Positions 1 through 6,955 of a stretch of 9,689 nucleotides of DNA are shown in pieces. Below the pieces are notes generated by a model, which was not told the DNA's origin, ran no database searches, and saw nothing but the letters and a program-made list of their open reading frames with translations. Source of the stretch: an uncultured Prevotella sp. (GTDB lineage: Bacteria > Bacteroidota > Bacteroidia > Bacteroidales > Bacteroidaceae); assembly GCA_937874345.1 (NCBI GenBank), contig CALNBT010000021.1, forward strand, positions 1 through 9,689. The letters are read 5' to 3'. Position numbers and translations under genes: made by a program. Every line of letters starts with the position of its first letter. Within the stretch, counting starts at the first letter, position 1.

Positions 1-1892
1 AAGGACAGTACTATCAGCTTAACGGACCGGCCAACGATACCTTTCATTGGCGACTATACAATGTGAGTGCCGATTTAGTGAAAGAGGGTGATGCCGGTGC
101 ACGTTACCGAAGATTTAAACTTGGGGAGTATGGTTATGGCTATGCCTACCAGGATTATTATACAAATACCTGGCCATGGTCGTATGATGCCATTCGACAA
201 GCATCCATCTTCATTCAAAATGCGCATGAAACAAAAGAACTGAGCTCTGTTGAGATCAATGATCTCAAAGCACAAGCCCGTTTCTTGAGAGCCTATTTCT
301 ATTGGCTTCTCATCAAGAAATATGGTCCTGTGCCAATCATGCCAATCGATGGAGCAGACTATACCAAGAGTTACGATGAACTCTCTTTTCCTAGAAATAC
401 CTTCGACGAATGCGTTGACTTTATTTCATCAGAAATGGTTTTGGCGGCAAAAGATCTACCCGAGAAACGTGATAACCAGAATATAGCACGCCCAACGAAA
501 GGTGCGGCCTTAGCTGTACGGGCAAAAGTCCTGGTTTATGCTGCCAGTCCGTTATACAATGGCAATACAGAAATGGCCGACTTTGTTGACAGTCATGGTA
601 AACAATTAATATCTCAGTCTTATGATGAGGGCAAATGGGCCAAAGCTGCTGCTGCTGCCAGAGATTTGATTGATTATGCCGATCAGACAGGTGTCTATAA
701 AATTTATACCACACCTTTTAGAGAAAAGGCTATTGACAATTCTTATCCCGCAAGTGTTACCCCTCCAACGTGTGAACCTTATTCCAGCACTCCATTCCCC
801 AATGGATGGGCAGACATCGATCCGTTTGAATCTTATCGCTCTGTCTTCAATGGAGAATTGTATGCATCTGAAAACCCAGAGTTGATCTTTACCCGTGGAA
901 AGAACGGTGATAAGAGTGATTTGTCGACAGATGGCGCTGTAACCGACCTTGTACGTCACCAGATGCCGTCTTCTTGTGGTGGCTGGAACATCCATGGTAT
1001 GACCCAGAAGCAATGTGATGCTTACGATATGGCCAATGGTAAGCCATACAGTCGTGATACTGTACTCGCAAAATACGGTAATATGCAATTTACGACCACA
1101 TCGAACAAGAACCTTCACCCATACGATAATCTTCCCAATAATGGCATTTGGTTAGGGTACGCCAACCGCGAACCTCGCTTCTATGCATCTGTTGCCTACA
1201 GTGGATCAATCTGGTATGGAACAAGCTGCCAGGAAGATAAATATAAAAACCAACAGGTATTTTATTATCGTGGCGAAGACAATGGACGTGTGAATAGCAA
1301 TGAACGGTGGGTCAACACAGGTATTGGCATCATGAAATATGTACATCCATCTGATTGCGGTGTCGGAAATGGCAGTACGATCAAGACCAAAGTAGAACCA
1401 ACGATCCGGTATGCAGATATTCTGCTTTTATATGCAGAAGCATTGAACAATCTGACATCATCGTATCAAATTCCTTCATGGGACAACAGTACGACCTATA
1501 CCATTTCACGAGATGTTCCGCAAATGAAAAGGGGTATCATGCCCGTTAGAATGCGTGCAGGTGTACCTGATTATTCTGCCGATACTTATGCCAGCCGTGA
1601 TGCCTTCTTCAAGGCAATCGTTCATGAGAGACAAGTTGAATTCTTTAATGAGAACCAACGTTTCTTTGATCTTCGTCGTTGGAAAATTGCAGAAGAGAAC
1701 GAAGCCGAACAAGTTTATGGATGCAATACATACATGAGCAAGGATTACAGAGCACAGTTCTATGTTCCTGTACGTGTACCAAACTTGCAGACATCATTCT
1801 CGCGCAAGCAATACTTCTGGCCTATTACTTATAATGAATTGAAAAGAAACAAAAATATGACACAAGCTCCAGGATGGGAAAACTATGATTAA
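1..1892 (+). CDS. SusD/RagB-family outer-membrane glycan-binding lipoprotein, 5'-truncated by the window
   Basis: This is the C-terminal 629 residues or so of a SusD-like protein, the surface lipoprotein that caps a SusC TonB-dependent transporter and binds oligosaccharides during uptake. The frame is open from base 3 to the window edge, so the GTG at 63 is not the true start; the signal peptide and lipobox lie upstream. Visible family traits are the helical TPR-like part (for example LKAQARFLRAYFYWLLIKKYGPVPI), the segment IRYADILLLYAEALNN, the block IVHERQVEFFNENQRFFDLRRWK, and the C-terminal pattern YFWPITYNELKRNKNMTQAPGW. The last is the usual end of SusD proteins (WPI, then N, then PGW). 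It is followed after 27 bases by another lipoprotein gene, as expected of a polysaccharide utilisation operon. The glycan substrate cannot be read from this fragment. The family assignment is firm; the first part of the gene is not seen. Confidence 0.95.
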   Translation, partial: GQYYQLNGPANDTFHWRLYNVSADLVKEGDAGARYRRFKLGEYGYGYAYQDYYTNTWPWSYDAIRQASIFIQNAHETKELSSVEINDLKAQARFLRAYFYWLLIKKYGPVPIMPIDGADYTKSYDELSFPRNTFDECVDFISSEMVLAAKDLPEKRDNQNIARPTKGAALAVRAKVLVYAASPLYNGNTEMADFVDSHGKQLISQSYDEGKWAKAAAAARDLIDYADQTGVYKIYTTPFREKAIDNSYPASVTPPTCEPYSSTPFPNGWADIDPFESYRSVFNGELYASENPELIFTRGKNGDKSDLSTDGAVTDLVRHQMPSSCGGWNIHGMTQKQCDAYDMANGKPYSRDTVLAKYGNMQFTTTSNKNLHPYDNLPNNGIWLGYANREPRFYASVAYSGSIWYGTSCQEDKYKNQQVFYYRGEDNGRVNSNERWVNTGIGIMKYVHPSDCGVGNGSTIKTKVEPTIRYADILLLYAEALNNLTSSYQIPSWDNSTTYTISRDVPQMKRGIMPVRMRAGVPDYSADTYASRDAFFKAIVHERQVEFFNENQRFFDLRRWKIAEENEAEQVYGCNTYMSKDYRAQFYVPVRVPNLQTSFSRKQYFWPITYNELKRNKNMTQAPGWENYD

Positions 1893-1919
1893 CCTGTTTC
1901 GTTGCTAAAATAAATACAT

Positions 1920-2930
1920 ATGAAAAAGATATTTTTATTCGCCCTGGGGGCCATCACATTTCTATCATTAAGCTCTTGCAACGATGAATGGAAAGACGAA
2001 TTGTACGCACAGATGGTCTCTTTTAAAGCTCCTAGAGGCGTTAATGGCGTGTACGATATATACATGAGATACAATGCCGATGGCACAGGTCAATATCAAT
2101 TACCCTTGATTGTCAGTGGCACGACGCCAAACAGCACAGGCCTTGACGTAAATATAGGTGTTGATAACGATACGTTGGCAATCCTGAACAAAGCACAATT
2201 TGCTGTTGGTCGCAACGACTTGTGGTTCCGTCAGCTTCCAGAACAGTTCTATACCTTTGCTTCACCAACATGTCATATACCTGCTGGTAGCAACTCTGAG
2301 AATTATACCATCAATTTCAATCTAAAAGGACTTGACCTCAATGAGAAATGGGTTTTGCCTCTGACGATTGAACCCAGTAATTCTTATGTTCAGAATATTC
2401 GAAAAGGTTGGTACAAAGCACTGTTGAACATCAATTTGTTTAATGATTATTCTGGTCGTTATTCTGCAACCAATATGAATATTTATATTGATGGTACAAC
2501 AAATGACCCTGCCGTGGAAGATAGCCGCACCGCTCGCGTGGTAGACGATAAATCGGTATTCTTCTACGCCGGAACGGTTTGGGAAGAGGATGTCAATCGA
2601 TCTAAATATAAGGTCATCGTTACTTTCGGTGAAGGAACAAAAGATGCAGATGGCAATATTACGGGTCCGATAACAATTACCGCTGGAGATCCTTCCAATG
2701 AAGTAAACATCGAACAATCCGGAGCTTGTACCTACACCTATCGTGTTACAAAGCATCCCACAAAGCCCTATATAGAGCGTCGAATCACGACAATGTATCT
2801 GGATTATAAATATTCTGACATCACATCAGACCCATCAAATCCAATTCGTTTTCATTGTCAGGGAAACATGACGATGGAACGTCAGTACAATACAAATATT
2901 CCTGATGAAGAACAAGCCATTTCGTGGTAA
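1920..2930 (+). CDS. SusE-position surface lipoprotein, DUF1735 plus DUF4361-like
   Basis: A 336-aa lipoprotein. The N-terminus is a signal peptide (MKKIFLFALGAITFLSLSSC) with a lipobox ending at Cys20. The residues after the Cys (NDEWKDE) are acidic, which fits the export signal that sends Bacteroidetes lipoproteins to the cell surface. Residues of about 30-150 look like a DUF1735 (BT_3987-like) beta-sandwich, including the 'CHIPAGSNSENYTINFNLKG' type strand; residues of about 170-330 look like a DUF4361-type C-terminal domain. Such proteins sit directly after SusD in polysaccharide utilisation loci and are thought to help bind glycans. The ATG at 1920 is preceded by an A/T-rich stretch without a Shine-Dalgarno, normal for this phylum. 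The 27-base gap after the SusD gene implies one transcript. Family names are assigned from memory of the pattern; the role as a surface glycan-binding lipoprotein is inferred from the lipobox and position. Confidence 0.85.
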   Translation: MKKIFLFALGAITFLSLSSCNDEWKDELYAQMVSFKAPRGVNGVYDIYMRYNADGTGQYQLPLIVSGTTPNSTGLDVNIGVDNDTLAILNKAQFAVGRNDLWFRQLPEQFYTFASPTCHIPAGSNSENYTINFNLKGLDLNEKWVLPLTIEPSNSYVQNIRKGWYKALLNINLFNDYSGRYSATNMNIYIDGTTNDPAVEDSRTARVVDDKSVFFYAGTVWEEDVNRSKYKVIVTFGEGTKDADGNITGPITITAGDPSNEVNIEQSGACTYTYRVTKHPTKPYIERRITTMYLDYKYSDITSDPSNPIRFHCQGNMTMERQYNTNIPDEEQAISW

Positions 2931-2978
2931 CAGGTTTTGACCGATTTTTGTCTATCAACACAAATCGATTGCAGTGAC

Positions 2979-3015
2979 ATGAACCCCGGGAGTAAACATT
3001 ACTTTCGGGGTTCAT
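2979..3015 (+). terminator. Hairpin at the end of the SusD operon
   Basis: A perfect 10-bp inverted repeat (ATGAACCCCG at 2979-2988 with CGGGGTTCAT at 3006-3015), extendable by two G-T pairs, begins 48 bases after the lipoprotein stop codon. It lacks a clean T-run afterwards, so it may be a terminator that works poorly or an mRNA 3'-end stabilising stem. Confidence 0.6.
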
Positions 3016-3145
3016 CTGTTCTGGTAGGGTAGAAAACGTTGAGGCAAGTTGATGATCTGCCTCTAAATTTTAAGTCGAAACATTATACCAAATAATCACA
3101 ATGAATTAACATTTTATGTTAAATGAAAGTTTTTTTTTGAAATAA

Positions 3146-3176
3146 TTTGCTCATTTCATGATAAATTGTATCTTTG
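3146..3176 (+). promoter_or_regulatory. Consensus Bacteroidetes promoter
   Basis: TTTG at 3146-3149 and TATCTTTG at 3169-3176 are separated by 19 bases, an exact match to the Bacteroidetes housekeeping pattern TTTG-N19-21-TAnnTTTG. An upstream T-run (3131-3138) may assist. Transcription would begin near 3183. The first convincing start codon downstream is only at 3596/3608, so the transcript starts with over 400 bases of non-coding sequence, or makes a separate RNA. Confidence 0.75.
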
Positions 3177-3182
3177 CAAAAT

Positions 3183-3538
3183 CTAACTAAACAATGTAAT
3201 TAAATCTAATAAATTGATGTAATTCTATGTCGGTTGCTCGAATGAAACATTTTCCCTTAAAATATTTCATACTTATTTTAAGAGATTGATGTAGAAAAGA
3301 AGGCAATGATTGAAGCAATTCATTTCAAGCATGCAAAAAGAAGAGCAAAGATACAGATCAAAGAAGCATATTAGAATGAATAAGATGTATGTTTTAACCA
3401 AACAATCCAGTTTGTGGTAAACCAACATCTTGTATGAAAAATGTTCTGATAGGAGATTTTCCTGAAGGTCATCTTTCATGATCATTTATATTTTGCGCAG
3501 AGAAGAAAAGGAAAAAGTAAATTTTCATCTTCTTTTTT
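3183..3538 (+). ncRNA. Candidate structured small RNA or long 5' leader
   Basis: This stretch between a consensus promoter and a terminator-like hairpin has no convincing coding sequence (the best ORF is 20 codons at 3227-3289). A rod-shaped hairpin occupies 3382-3431: AAGATGT/ACATCTT (7 bp), GTTT/AAAC, ACC/GGT and AAAC/GTTT stacked with small bulges around the loop AATCCA. The 3' end at 3501-3538 can fold as a terminator. Either a free RNA of about 355 nt or the attenuated leader of the downstream pseudogene would fit. No known RNA family was recognised. The promoter and structures are seen in the sequence; that it is a functional RNA is inference. Confidence 0.4.
3501..3538 (+). terminator. 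Terminator-like hairpin before the pseudogene
   Basis: AGAAGA (3501-3506) pairs with TCTTCT (3528-3533), and inside it GAAAA (3511-3515) pairs with TTTTC (3522-3526). A run of six T ends at 3538. The stem is A/T-rich and has an uneven internal loop, so it is weaker than the terminator at 3935. It would end the RNA begun near 3183 or act as an attenuator. Confidence 0.4.
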
Positions 3539-3595
3539 GATATAATCAAGTTGTAGACAATAACTATTCATAAATATAGTACTAATTTTTAAACA

Positions 3596-3866
3596 ATGTC
3601 ATCAAGTATGAAGAAAAAATTACTTTTATTATGTGTTGCCATTTTAAGCACTTTCGGTGCTTGGGCACAGACCTCTCCTTAGACCGGAGTCACACTGGAG
3701 CAAGCTCGCAACCTTGACGGTGTCTGGCTCTATAACGTTGAGACAGGTACATGGTTGCAGAACAATGACCGCAAGCGTCAAGATTTATAATCTTTCTGGC
3801 CAGCGTGTTGATAACACATACAAGGGTATTGTAATCAAAAATGGTAAAAAGGTTGTTGTGAAGTAA
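3596..3866 (+). pseudogene. Collapsed secreted protein gene: signal peptide and C-terminal sorting-like tail only
   Basis: From ATG 3608 (or the in-frame ATG 3596) the sequence encodes a clear signal peptide, MKKKLLLLCVAILSTFGAWA, then QTSP and a TAG stop at 3680-3682. Beyond the stop the same frame continues with sensible protein (TGVTLEQARNLDGVWLYNVE, TGTWLQNNDR) until a TAA near 3790. The C-terminal part then appears in another frame, SVKIYNLSGQRVDNTYKGIV followed by IKNGKKVVVK and TAA at 3864-3866. That tail resembles the C-terminal end of large Prevotella secreted proteins (type IX secretion type A-like sorting region: IYNLSGQRV, then KGIVIKNGKK). Intact relatives normally carry several hundred residues between these parts. 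I infer a large in-gene deletion that shifted the frame, plus a nonsense mutation. An alternative is that only a short secreted peptide is made. Confidence 0.7.
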
Positions 3867-3934
3867 TTACTTCAAACATCTCTTGGAGTAGAGAAAGTCA
3901 TATATGTAAAAGGCTGAAGCATACTTCACCAATT

Positions 3935-3968
3935 AACCGGTTAGTGCATCTACTAACCGGTTTTTTTT
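3935..3968 (+). terminator. Strong rho-independent terminator after the pseudogene
   Basis: A perfect 10-bp stem (AACCGGTTAG at 3935-3944 with CTAACCGGTT at 3953-3962) with a loop of eight bases runs straight into an eight-T tract (3961-3968). It lies 68 bases after the last codon of the pseudogene and has survived the decay of the gene. Confidence 0.9.
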
Positions 3969-4584
3969 GTCATGATCCTTTTGCTTTTCTTTTGATTGGA
4001 CCACATTCTCGCAGCATCCTGCCGCAAACGGATACCAACCGATGCCTGTTCTATTTTCAAGTTCCTCATTCCTTTTTTGGGGATAGCTTGCCCATTTCTA
4101 TCTTTTTTTGGGTCACATTATTCTGATGGAAGCAGATCAACACTTTTGAATCACTGCCAGAACGAAAAACAGCTTCACCATGGATATTGCTTTTTAAATC
4201 ATGGAAATATCCTTGGTAGGTTGTTATAATACAGATGAAAGGATATAAATAAGCAATATGCTGTAAATTGCGAGGCAATTTACAGCATATTCAAGAGCAA
4301 AAGGAATGGTTTTGTATCAGCTTTCTAAGCATCTGATCATCAATAAGTTGCAACAGTGATTTTGCTGATGGTTCAGGATGTTCAAAGGGGACAGCCTCTT
4401 CTCACGATTTATTCAAGTTACTTGTTTAAATGTAATGTTTTATGGAATCAGCATACGGCTGAAGTATCAGTTATTTTTTCTTCCTGTCTGATAATCGTTA
4501 CATCGTTTCCAAAGACTTCTAAATACGCATGGGTTCCTCTTCATCATCAGCCTTTCATTCGTCTTGGCACGAACGTCGCTTGAC
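3969..4584 (+). other. Region of about 600 bases without a recognisable gene
   Basis: Open frames of 60-75 codons occur on both strands but have no recognisable family, no consistent start context and no promoter of the TAnnTTTG type in front. The only clear structure is the perfect hairpin at 4255-4291. The base composition is A/T-rich and unlike the neighbouring genes. It could be a remnant of decayed coding sequence, but no reading frame supports that. Confidence 0.5.
4255..4291. repeat. Perfect 17-bp inverted repeat with a 3-base loop
   Basis: AATATGCTGTAAATTGC (4255-4271) is the exact reverse complement of the arm at 4275-4291, with only GAG between them. There is no T-run on the plus side, and on the minus side the flank is not a T-tract either. 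It is not next to an intact gene. It could be a strong RNA hairpin, a cruciform or protein-binding site, or a short interspersed palindromic element. Confidence 0.7.
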
Positions 4585-4624
4585 AAAAAAGTTCGGGAGC
4601 AAGCCATGTGGCCTGCTCCCGAAC
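4585..4624 (-). terminator. Rho-independent terminator of the sigma factor operon
   Basis: An 11-bp perfect stem (4591-4601 with 4614-4624, core GTTCGGGAGCA) can extend through an internal GCC/GGC pairing. On the minus strand it is followed by six T (plus-strand A-run 4585-4590). It begins 15 bases after the stop codon of the membrane protein gene. Confidence 0.9.
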
Positions 4625-4639
4625 GAATGTTTTCCAGAA

Positions 4640-5236
4640 TTAATCCTGTTGTTTCAGTTCCTCGATTTGATCCAGGATAGACTGATAAGACTTTTGGATC
4701 TTCATGTGTGTACGGAATCCAACCACGCCGCCAATGATTCCACCGATGATGCCCCCAATGGCGAAACTGATGCCCATCTCTCGGTTGCCAATCTGGAACA
4801 GGTCATAAGCAAGCCATAACAACCATACCGTCACCATCGGTATACCGATCTTGAGCCATTCTGCATCCCATTTCTTTGCACGTGCTACGCGCAGACCCAT
4901 ATTGAGCAAATTCAACCCCATCAGCTTATGATGAATAAAGTCTTTACCATTTAGGTAGGTATAGACGAAGGCAATGATGAATATGATGATCGAATATACG
5001 GTGAAAGCCAAAGAGAGGCCAAGCATATACCGGAAGTACCAGATGCTGTAAGGAATCATCAGCACACATATGAGCATCACGATCAGATAGCGGCGGCTGA
5101 TGAACGATATATGTCCCGACATGGCGTTGCGCATCATCTTCTTGTTCACAATTTGTTGTTTGTCCAACCTATCCTTGAATCGGTTGATATCTGCACGGAG
5201 TTGTTCAATTTCCAGATTTAAATTTTTCGTTTCCAT
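4640..5236 (-). CDS. Four-helix membrane protein with coiled-coil ends, partner of the ECF sigma factor
   Basis: A 198-aa protein I cannot place in a named family. The N-terminal 35 residues are a charged, heptad-like helix (LNLEIEQLRADINRFKDRLD) likely to form a coiled coil in the cytoplasm. Four hydrophobic segments follow at about 50-68, 72-94, 128-147 and 154-174. The last holds a glycine-zipper-like run (GGIIGGIIGGVVGF). A short amphipathic C-terminal helix (SYQSILDQIEELKQQD) ends the protein. Its ATG lies 16 bases after the stop of the sigma factor gene, so the two are surely cotranscribed, and a strong terminator follows. By position it may hold the sigma factor at the membrane as an anti-sigma factor, but there is no zinc-binding HxxxCxxC motif and no periplasmic sensor domain. 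That role is therefore an inference from gene order only. Confidence 0.8.
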   Translation of the reverse strand: METKNLNLEIEQLRADINRFKDRLDKQQIVNKKMMRNAMSGHISFISRRYLIVMLICVLMIPYSIWYFRYMLGLSLAFTVYSIIIFIIAFVYTYLNGKDFIHHKLMGLNLLNMGLRVARAKKWDAEWLKIGIPMVTVWLLWLAYDLFQIGNREMGISFAIGGIIGGIIGGVVGFRTHMKIQKSYQSILDQIEELKQQD

Positions 5237-5252
5237 TGTCTTGTTGTTTTTG

Positions 5253-5738
5253 TTAATCGTTTGACATTTTTTTAAGTTCCTCTTTCATGCGATAGAGTCG
5301 CACCGAAACATTTTTTGCGGTGATTCCGATGATCTCGCCAATCTCCTCGTAACTCATGTTCTCAAGCCAGAGCAGGATGATGGCACGGTCGAAAATGCCT
5401 AAACGAGCAATTCGCTTTCGAAGAATTTCCATCTGTTTCGAGTTGGCATTCTCCTCCTCAAACGGGTTGATGTCCATCATCAGCGGTACGGTTCTTTGAC
5501 TCTTCTTCTTTCGCTCGAGCGAGATGCAGACGTTCATACTTACCCGGTAAACCCAGGAGTTGAGCTTGCTCCGACCCTCGAAAGACGGGAAGCTTTGCCA
5601 TAAATTGATGAGTACTTCCTGAAACAGATCGCTCACCTCATCCTGATCCTTTGAGAACATGTAGCAAATCGTGTAGATTGTGCTACGGTACTCGCGAACC
5701 ATCTGTTCAAACTGTTGCTCTTTCTCTAGATCTTTCAT
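5253..5738 (-). CDS. ECF-family RNA polymerase sigma factor
   Basis: A 161-aa protein of the usual ECF size, with the two sigma domains and nothing more. Region 2 spans about residues 10-75, with the typical stretch DEVSDLFQEVLINLWQSFPS (about 33-52) and KLNSWVYRVSMNVC (about 58-71). Region 4 spans about 103-157, with the helix-turn-helix MSYEEIGEIIGITAKNVSVR (128-147) and LYRMKEELKK. ECF factors redirect RNA polymerase to a small regulon in response to a signal, usually restrained by a membrane partner; the next gene encodes a membrane protein that could fill that role. The start ATG at 5738 gives a complete region 2 and has no Shine-Dalgarno. It is first in a two-gene minus-strand operon. 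No SusC/D-type FecR anti-sigma gene is adjacent, so it is not the classic polysaccharide-locus sigma/FecR pair. Confidence 0.93.
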   Translation of the reverse strand: MKDLEKEQQFEQMVREYRSTIYTICYMFSKDQDEVSDLFQEVLINLWQSFPSFEGRSKLNSWVYRVSMNVCISLERKKKSQRTVPLMMDINPFEEENANSKQMEILRKRIARLGIFDRAIILLWLENMSYEEIGEIIGITAKNVSVRLYRMKEELKKMSND

Positions 5739-5761
5739 CGTTTCAACTTTAAAATGTTCTG

Positions 5762-5797
5762 CCTCTTAGTCGCAAGAGGGGGTTGGAAAACTACAAG
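5762..5797 (-). promoter_or_regulatory. Possible self-regulated promoter or leader hairpin of the ECF sigma gene
   Basis: Read on the minus strand, 24-45 bases before the sigma start, a CGACTAA element (5766-5772) sits 18 bases downstream of TTGTAG (5792-5797). The spacing and the CGAC core resemble ECF-type promoters. The same place holds a 6-bp stem (5762-5767 with 5774-5779). The assignment as an autoregulated promoter is a guess from pattern and position. Confidence 0.25.
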
Positions 5798-5948
5798 ATT
5801 TTCATTTTTTTTTATGATATTTGAAAAACGAATGTGCGTTCGGCAAATGATAGGGTGGTATATATTGCGTGAACAATAAAATGCTTCTTCACTTGAATGG
5901 TCTGTATTTCAGACACTTACAAATACGCATTCGCATGTTCGTCGAAGA

Positions 5949-5956
5949 CAAAGTTA
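5949..5956 (-). promoter_or_regulatory. Possible -7 element of a housekeeping promoter for the sigma operon
   Basis: CAAAGTTA on the plus strand is TAACTTTG on the minus strand, matching TAnnTTTG. No TTTG is present at the expected -33 distance, so support is partial. A transcript from here would have a leader of about 200 bases before the sigma start codon. Confidence 0.3.
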
Positions 5957-6135
5957 CAGAAATTATCTTCAGGACAGACGAATCATGAAAAGTAATTTCG
6001 ATGACAAAAACAAAAAGATATCAGTGTTAAACAGATTGACTTTCAGTGATGATAAGGCATCGCCGACAAATCTGGAAGGGTCTGTCAAACGGTTTCATGG
6101 TATGCATTTACCATTTCAAGACATAGTGTCAAAAC

Positions 6136-6166
6136 TTGAAATGCGATCGAAAGCGTTGTATCTTTG
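6136..6166 (+). promoter_or_regulatory. Promoter of the HU-like gene
   Basis: TATCTTTG at 6159-6166 matches the Bacteroidetes -7 element exactly, with TTG at 6136-6138 placed 20 bases upstream as a partial -33 element. It predicts a start near 6173 and a leader of about 118 bases. The leader begins with a 6-bp hairpin (GTCATC 6172-6177 with GATGAC 6183-6188). Confidence 0.65.
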
Positions 6167-6290
6167 CAACGGTCATCAAACAGATGACTTCGATAGATCT
6201 TGCAGCGTGCACCCGAGACGATTGCCGGCAGGTTCCGAGGAACAATGCAAGAGACATCGATATTTAATATCATGAAAAACACAATTGATT

Positions 6291-6737
6291 ATGGCAGTCA
6301 TGTACAAATTGTATGAGAACAAACAGACGAATTCTCCTACCAAAGGCAAGTGGTACGCCCGCGCCATTCATCCGCAACGCGTTGAGACCAATGAACTGGC
6401 TGAACGCATTCAGCGCAACTGCACGGTGAAACGCAGTGACGTGTTGGCCGTATTGACCGAGTTGGTCGAGGTCATGCAAGACGAGTTGCAACAGAGTCAT
6501 GCCGTGAAGCTCAACGGCTTCGGCATCTTCAAGATTGGTCTCCGGACCAAGCCGGCTGACAGTGCGGCATTGTTCACCGTTACCGAGAATGTGGTCGATT
6601 ATCGCATCAACTTCCAGCCCGAAGCGACGGGTGGCGGTTCTGGCACGCGACGTAACCGTCAGTTCCTCGAAGGAATCAGGGTACAGGAGGCGCCGAAGAA
6701 CGATATCGACACCACCGGTGGCACAGTAACACCATAA
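6291..6737 (+). CDS. HU-like (histone-like) DNA-binding protein, Bacteroidetes type
   Basis: A 148-aa DNA-binding protein of the HU/IHF fold. The start MAVMYKLYEN, then GKWYARAI, is the characteristic N-terminal extension of this Bacteroidetes family. The HU core follows: ELAERIQRNCTVKRSDVLAV (about 35-54) is the first helical pair, LTELVEVMQDELQQSHAVKL is the second helix leading into the beta region, and NGFGIFKIGLRTKPA (about 75-89) is the conserved hinge of HU proteins before the DNA-binding arm. The C-terminal 35 residues are a Gly/Thr/Arg-rich tail. ATG 6291 is preferred to the TTG at 6285; ATG 6300 is also possible. The gene has its own promoter at 6136-6166 and is visibly richer in G and C than its surroundings. 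Such genes are commonly followed by a tiny 'smalltalk' ORF, as here. The long minus-strand frame across it is an antisense shadow. Confidence 0.9.
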   Translation: MAVMYKLYENKQTNSPTKGKWYARAIHPQRVETNELAERIQRNCTVKRSDVLAVLTELVEVMQDELQQSHAVKLNGFGIFKIGLRTKPADSAALFTVTENVVDYRINFQPEATGGGSGTRRNRQFLEGIRVQEAPKNDIDTTGGTVTP

Positions 6738-6955
6738 GCTAAAGCCTGAATAGGATGGAAGAACGCACCTTTGGAGCAGGGCAGACCATGGTTCGCGCAC
6801 CGTACAAAAAATACATTCATTTGGAACAATCGTCTCGACCCTTTTCTAATCGTGCGTCTTTCTTTTAAACGTTTCTAATCCAAGCCCTGCGTGTGACGTG
6901 CAGCGAAGAACTTTCAGTGTGCACGAGCATGTAGGGCTACTTATACCAAATTCAA
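6738..6955 (+). other. Spacer between the HU-like gene and the mini-protein pair
   Basis: No gene or consensus promoter was seen in these 218 bases. There is an imperfect hairpin at about 6889-6905 (CTGCGTG, TGA, CGTGCAG with G-T pairs) but no T-run, so read-through from the HU-like gene into the mini-proteins is plausible. Confidence 0.4.

Noticed and set aside
606..1118. A 170-codon minus-strand ORF inside the SusD gene
   Set aside because: It is an antisense shadow of an unmistakable SusD coding sequence.
3227..3289. A 20-codon ORF (MSVARMKHFPLKYFILILRD) just after the 3146 promoter
   Set aside because: It is too short and without a recognisable motif to call a gene; a leader peptide remains possible but is unsupported.
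3996..4583. Several overlapping ORFs of 60-77 codons on both strands
   Set aside because: They have no conserved motifs or promoters and overlap one another; they are consistent with chance in a gene-poor stretch.
4529..4819. A 96-codon plus-strand ORF
   Set aside because: It lies over the minus-strand terminator and the end of the four-helix membrane protein gene; it is an antisense shadow.
5985..6275. A 96-codon plus-strand ORF in the leader of the HU-like gene
   Set aside because: It spans the HU promoter, has a low-complexity polar composition and no recognisable family.
6270..6800. A 176-codon minus-strand ORF opposite the HU-like gene
   Set aside because: It is the antisense shadow of a GC-richer gene; the plus-strand frame shows clear HU motifs and has a promoter, while the minus translation has no family features.
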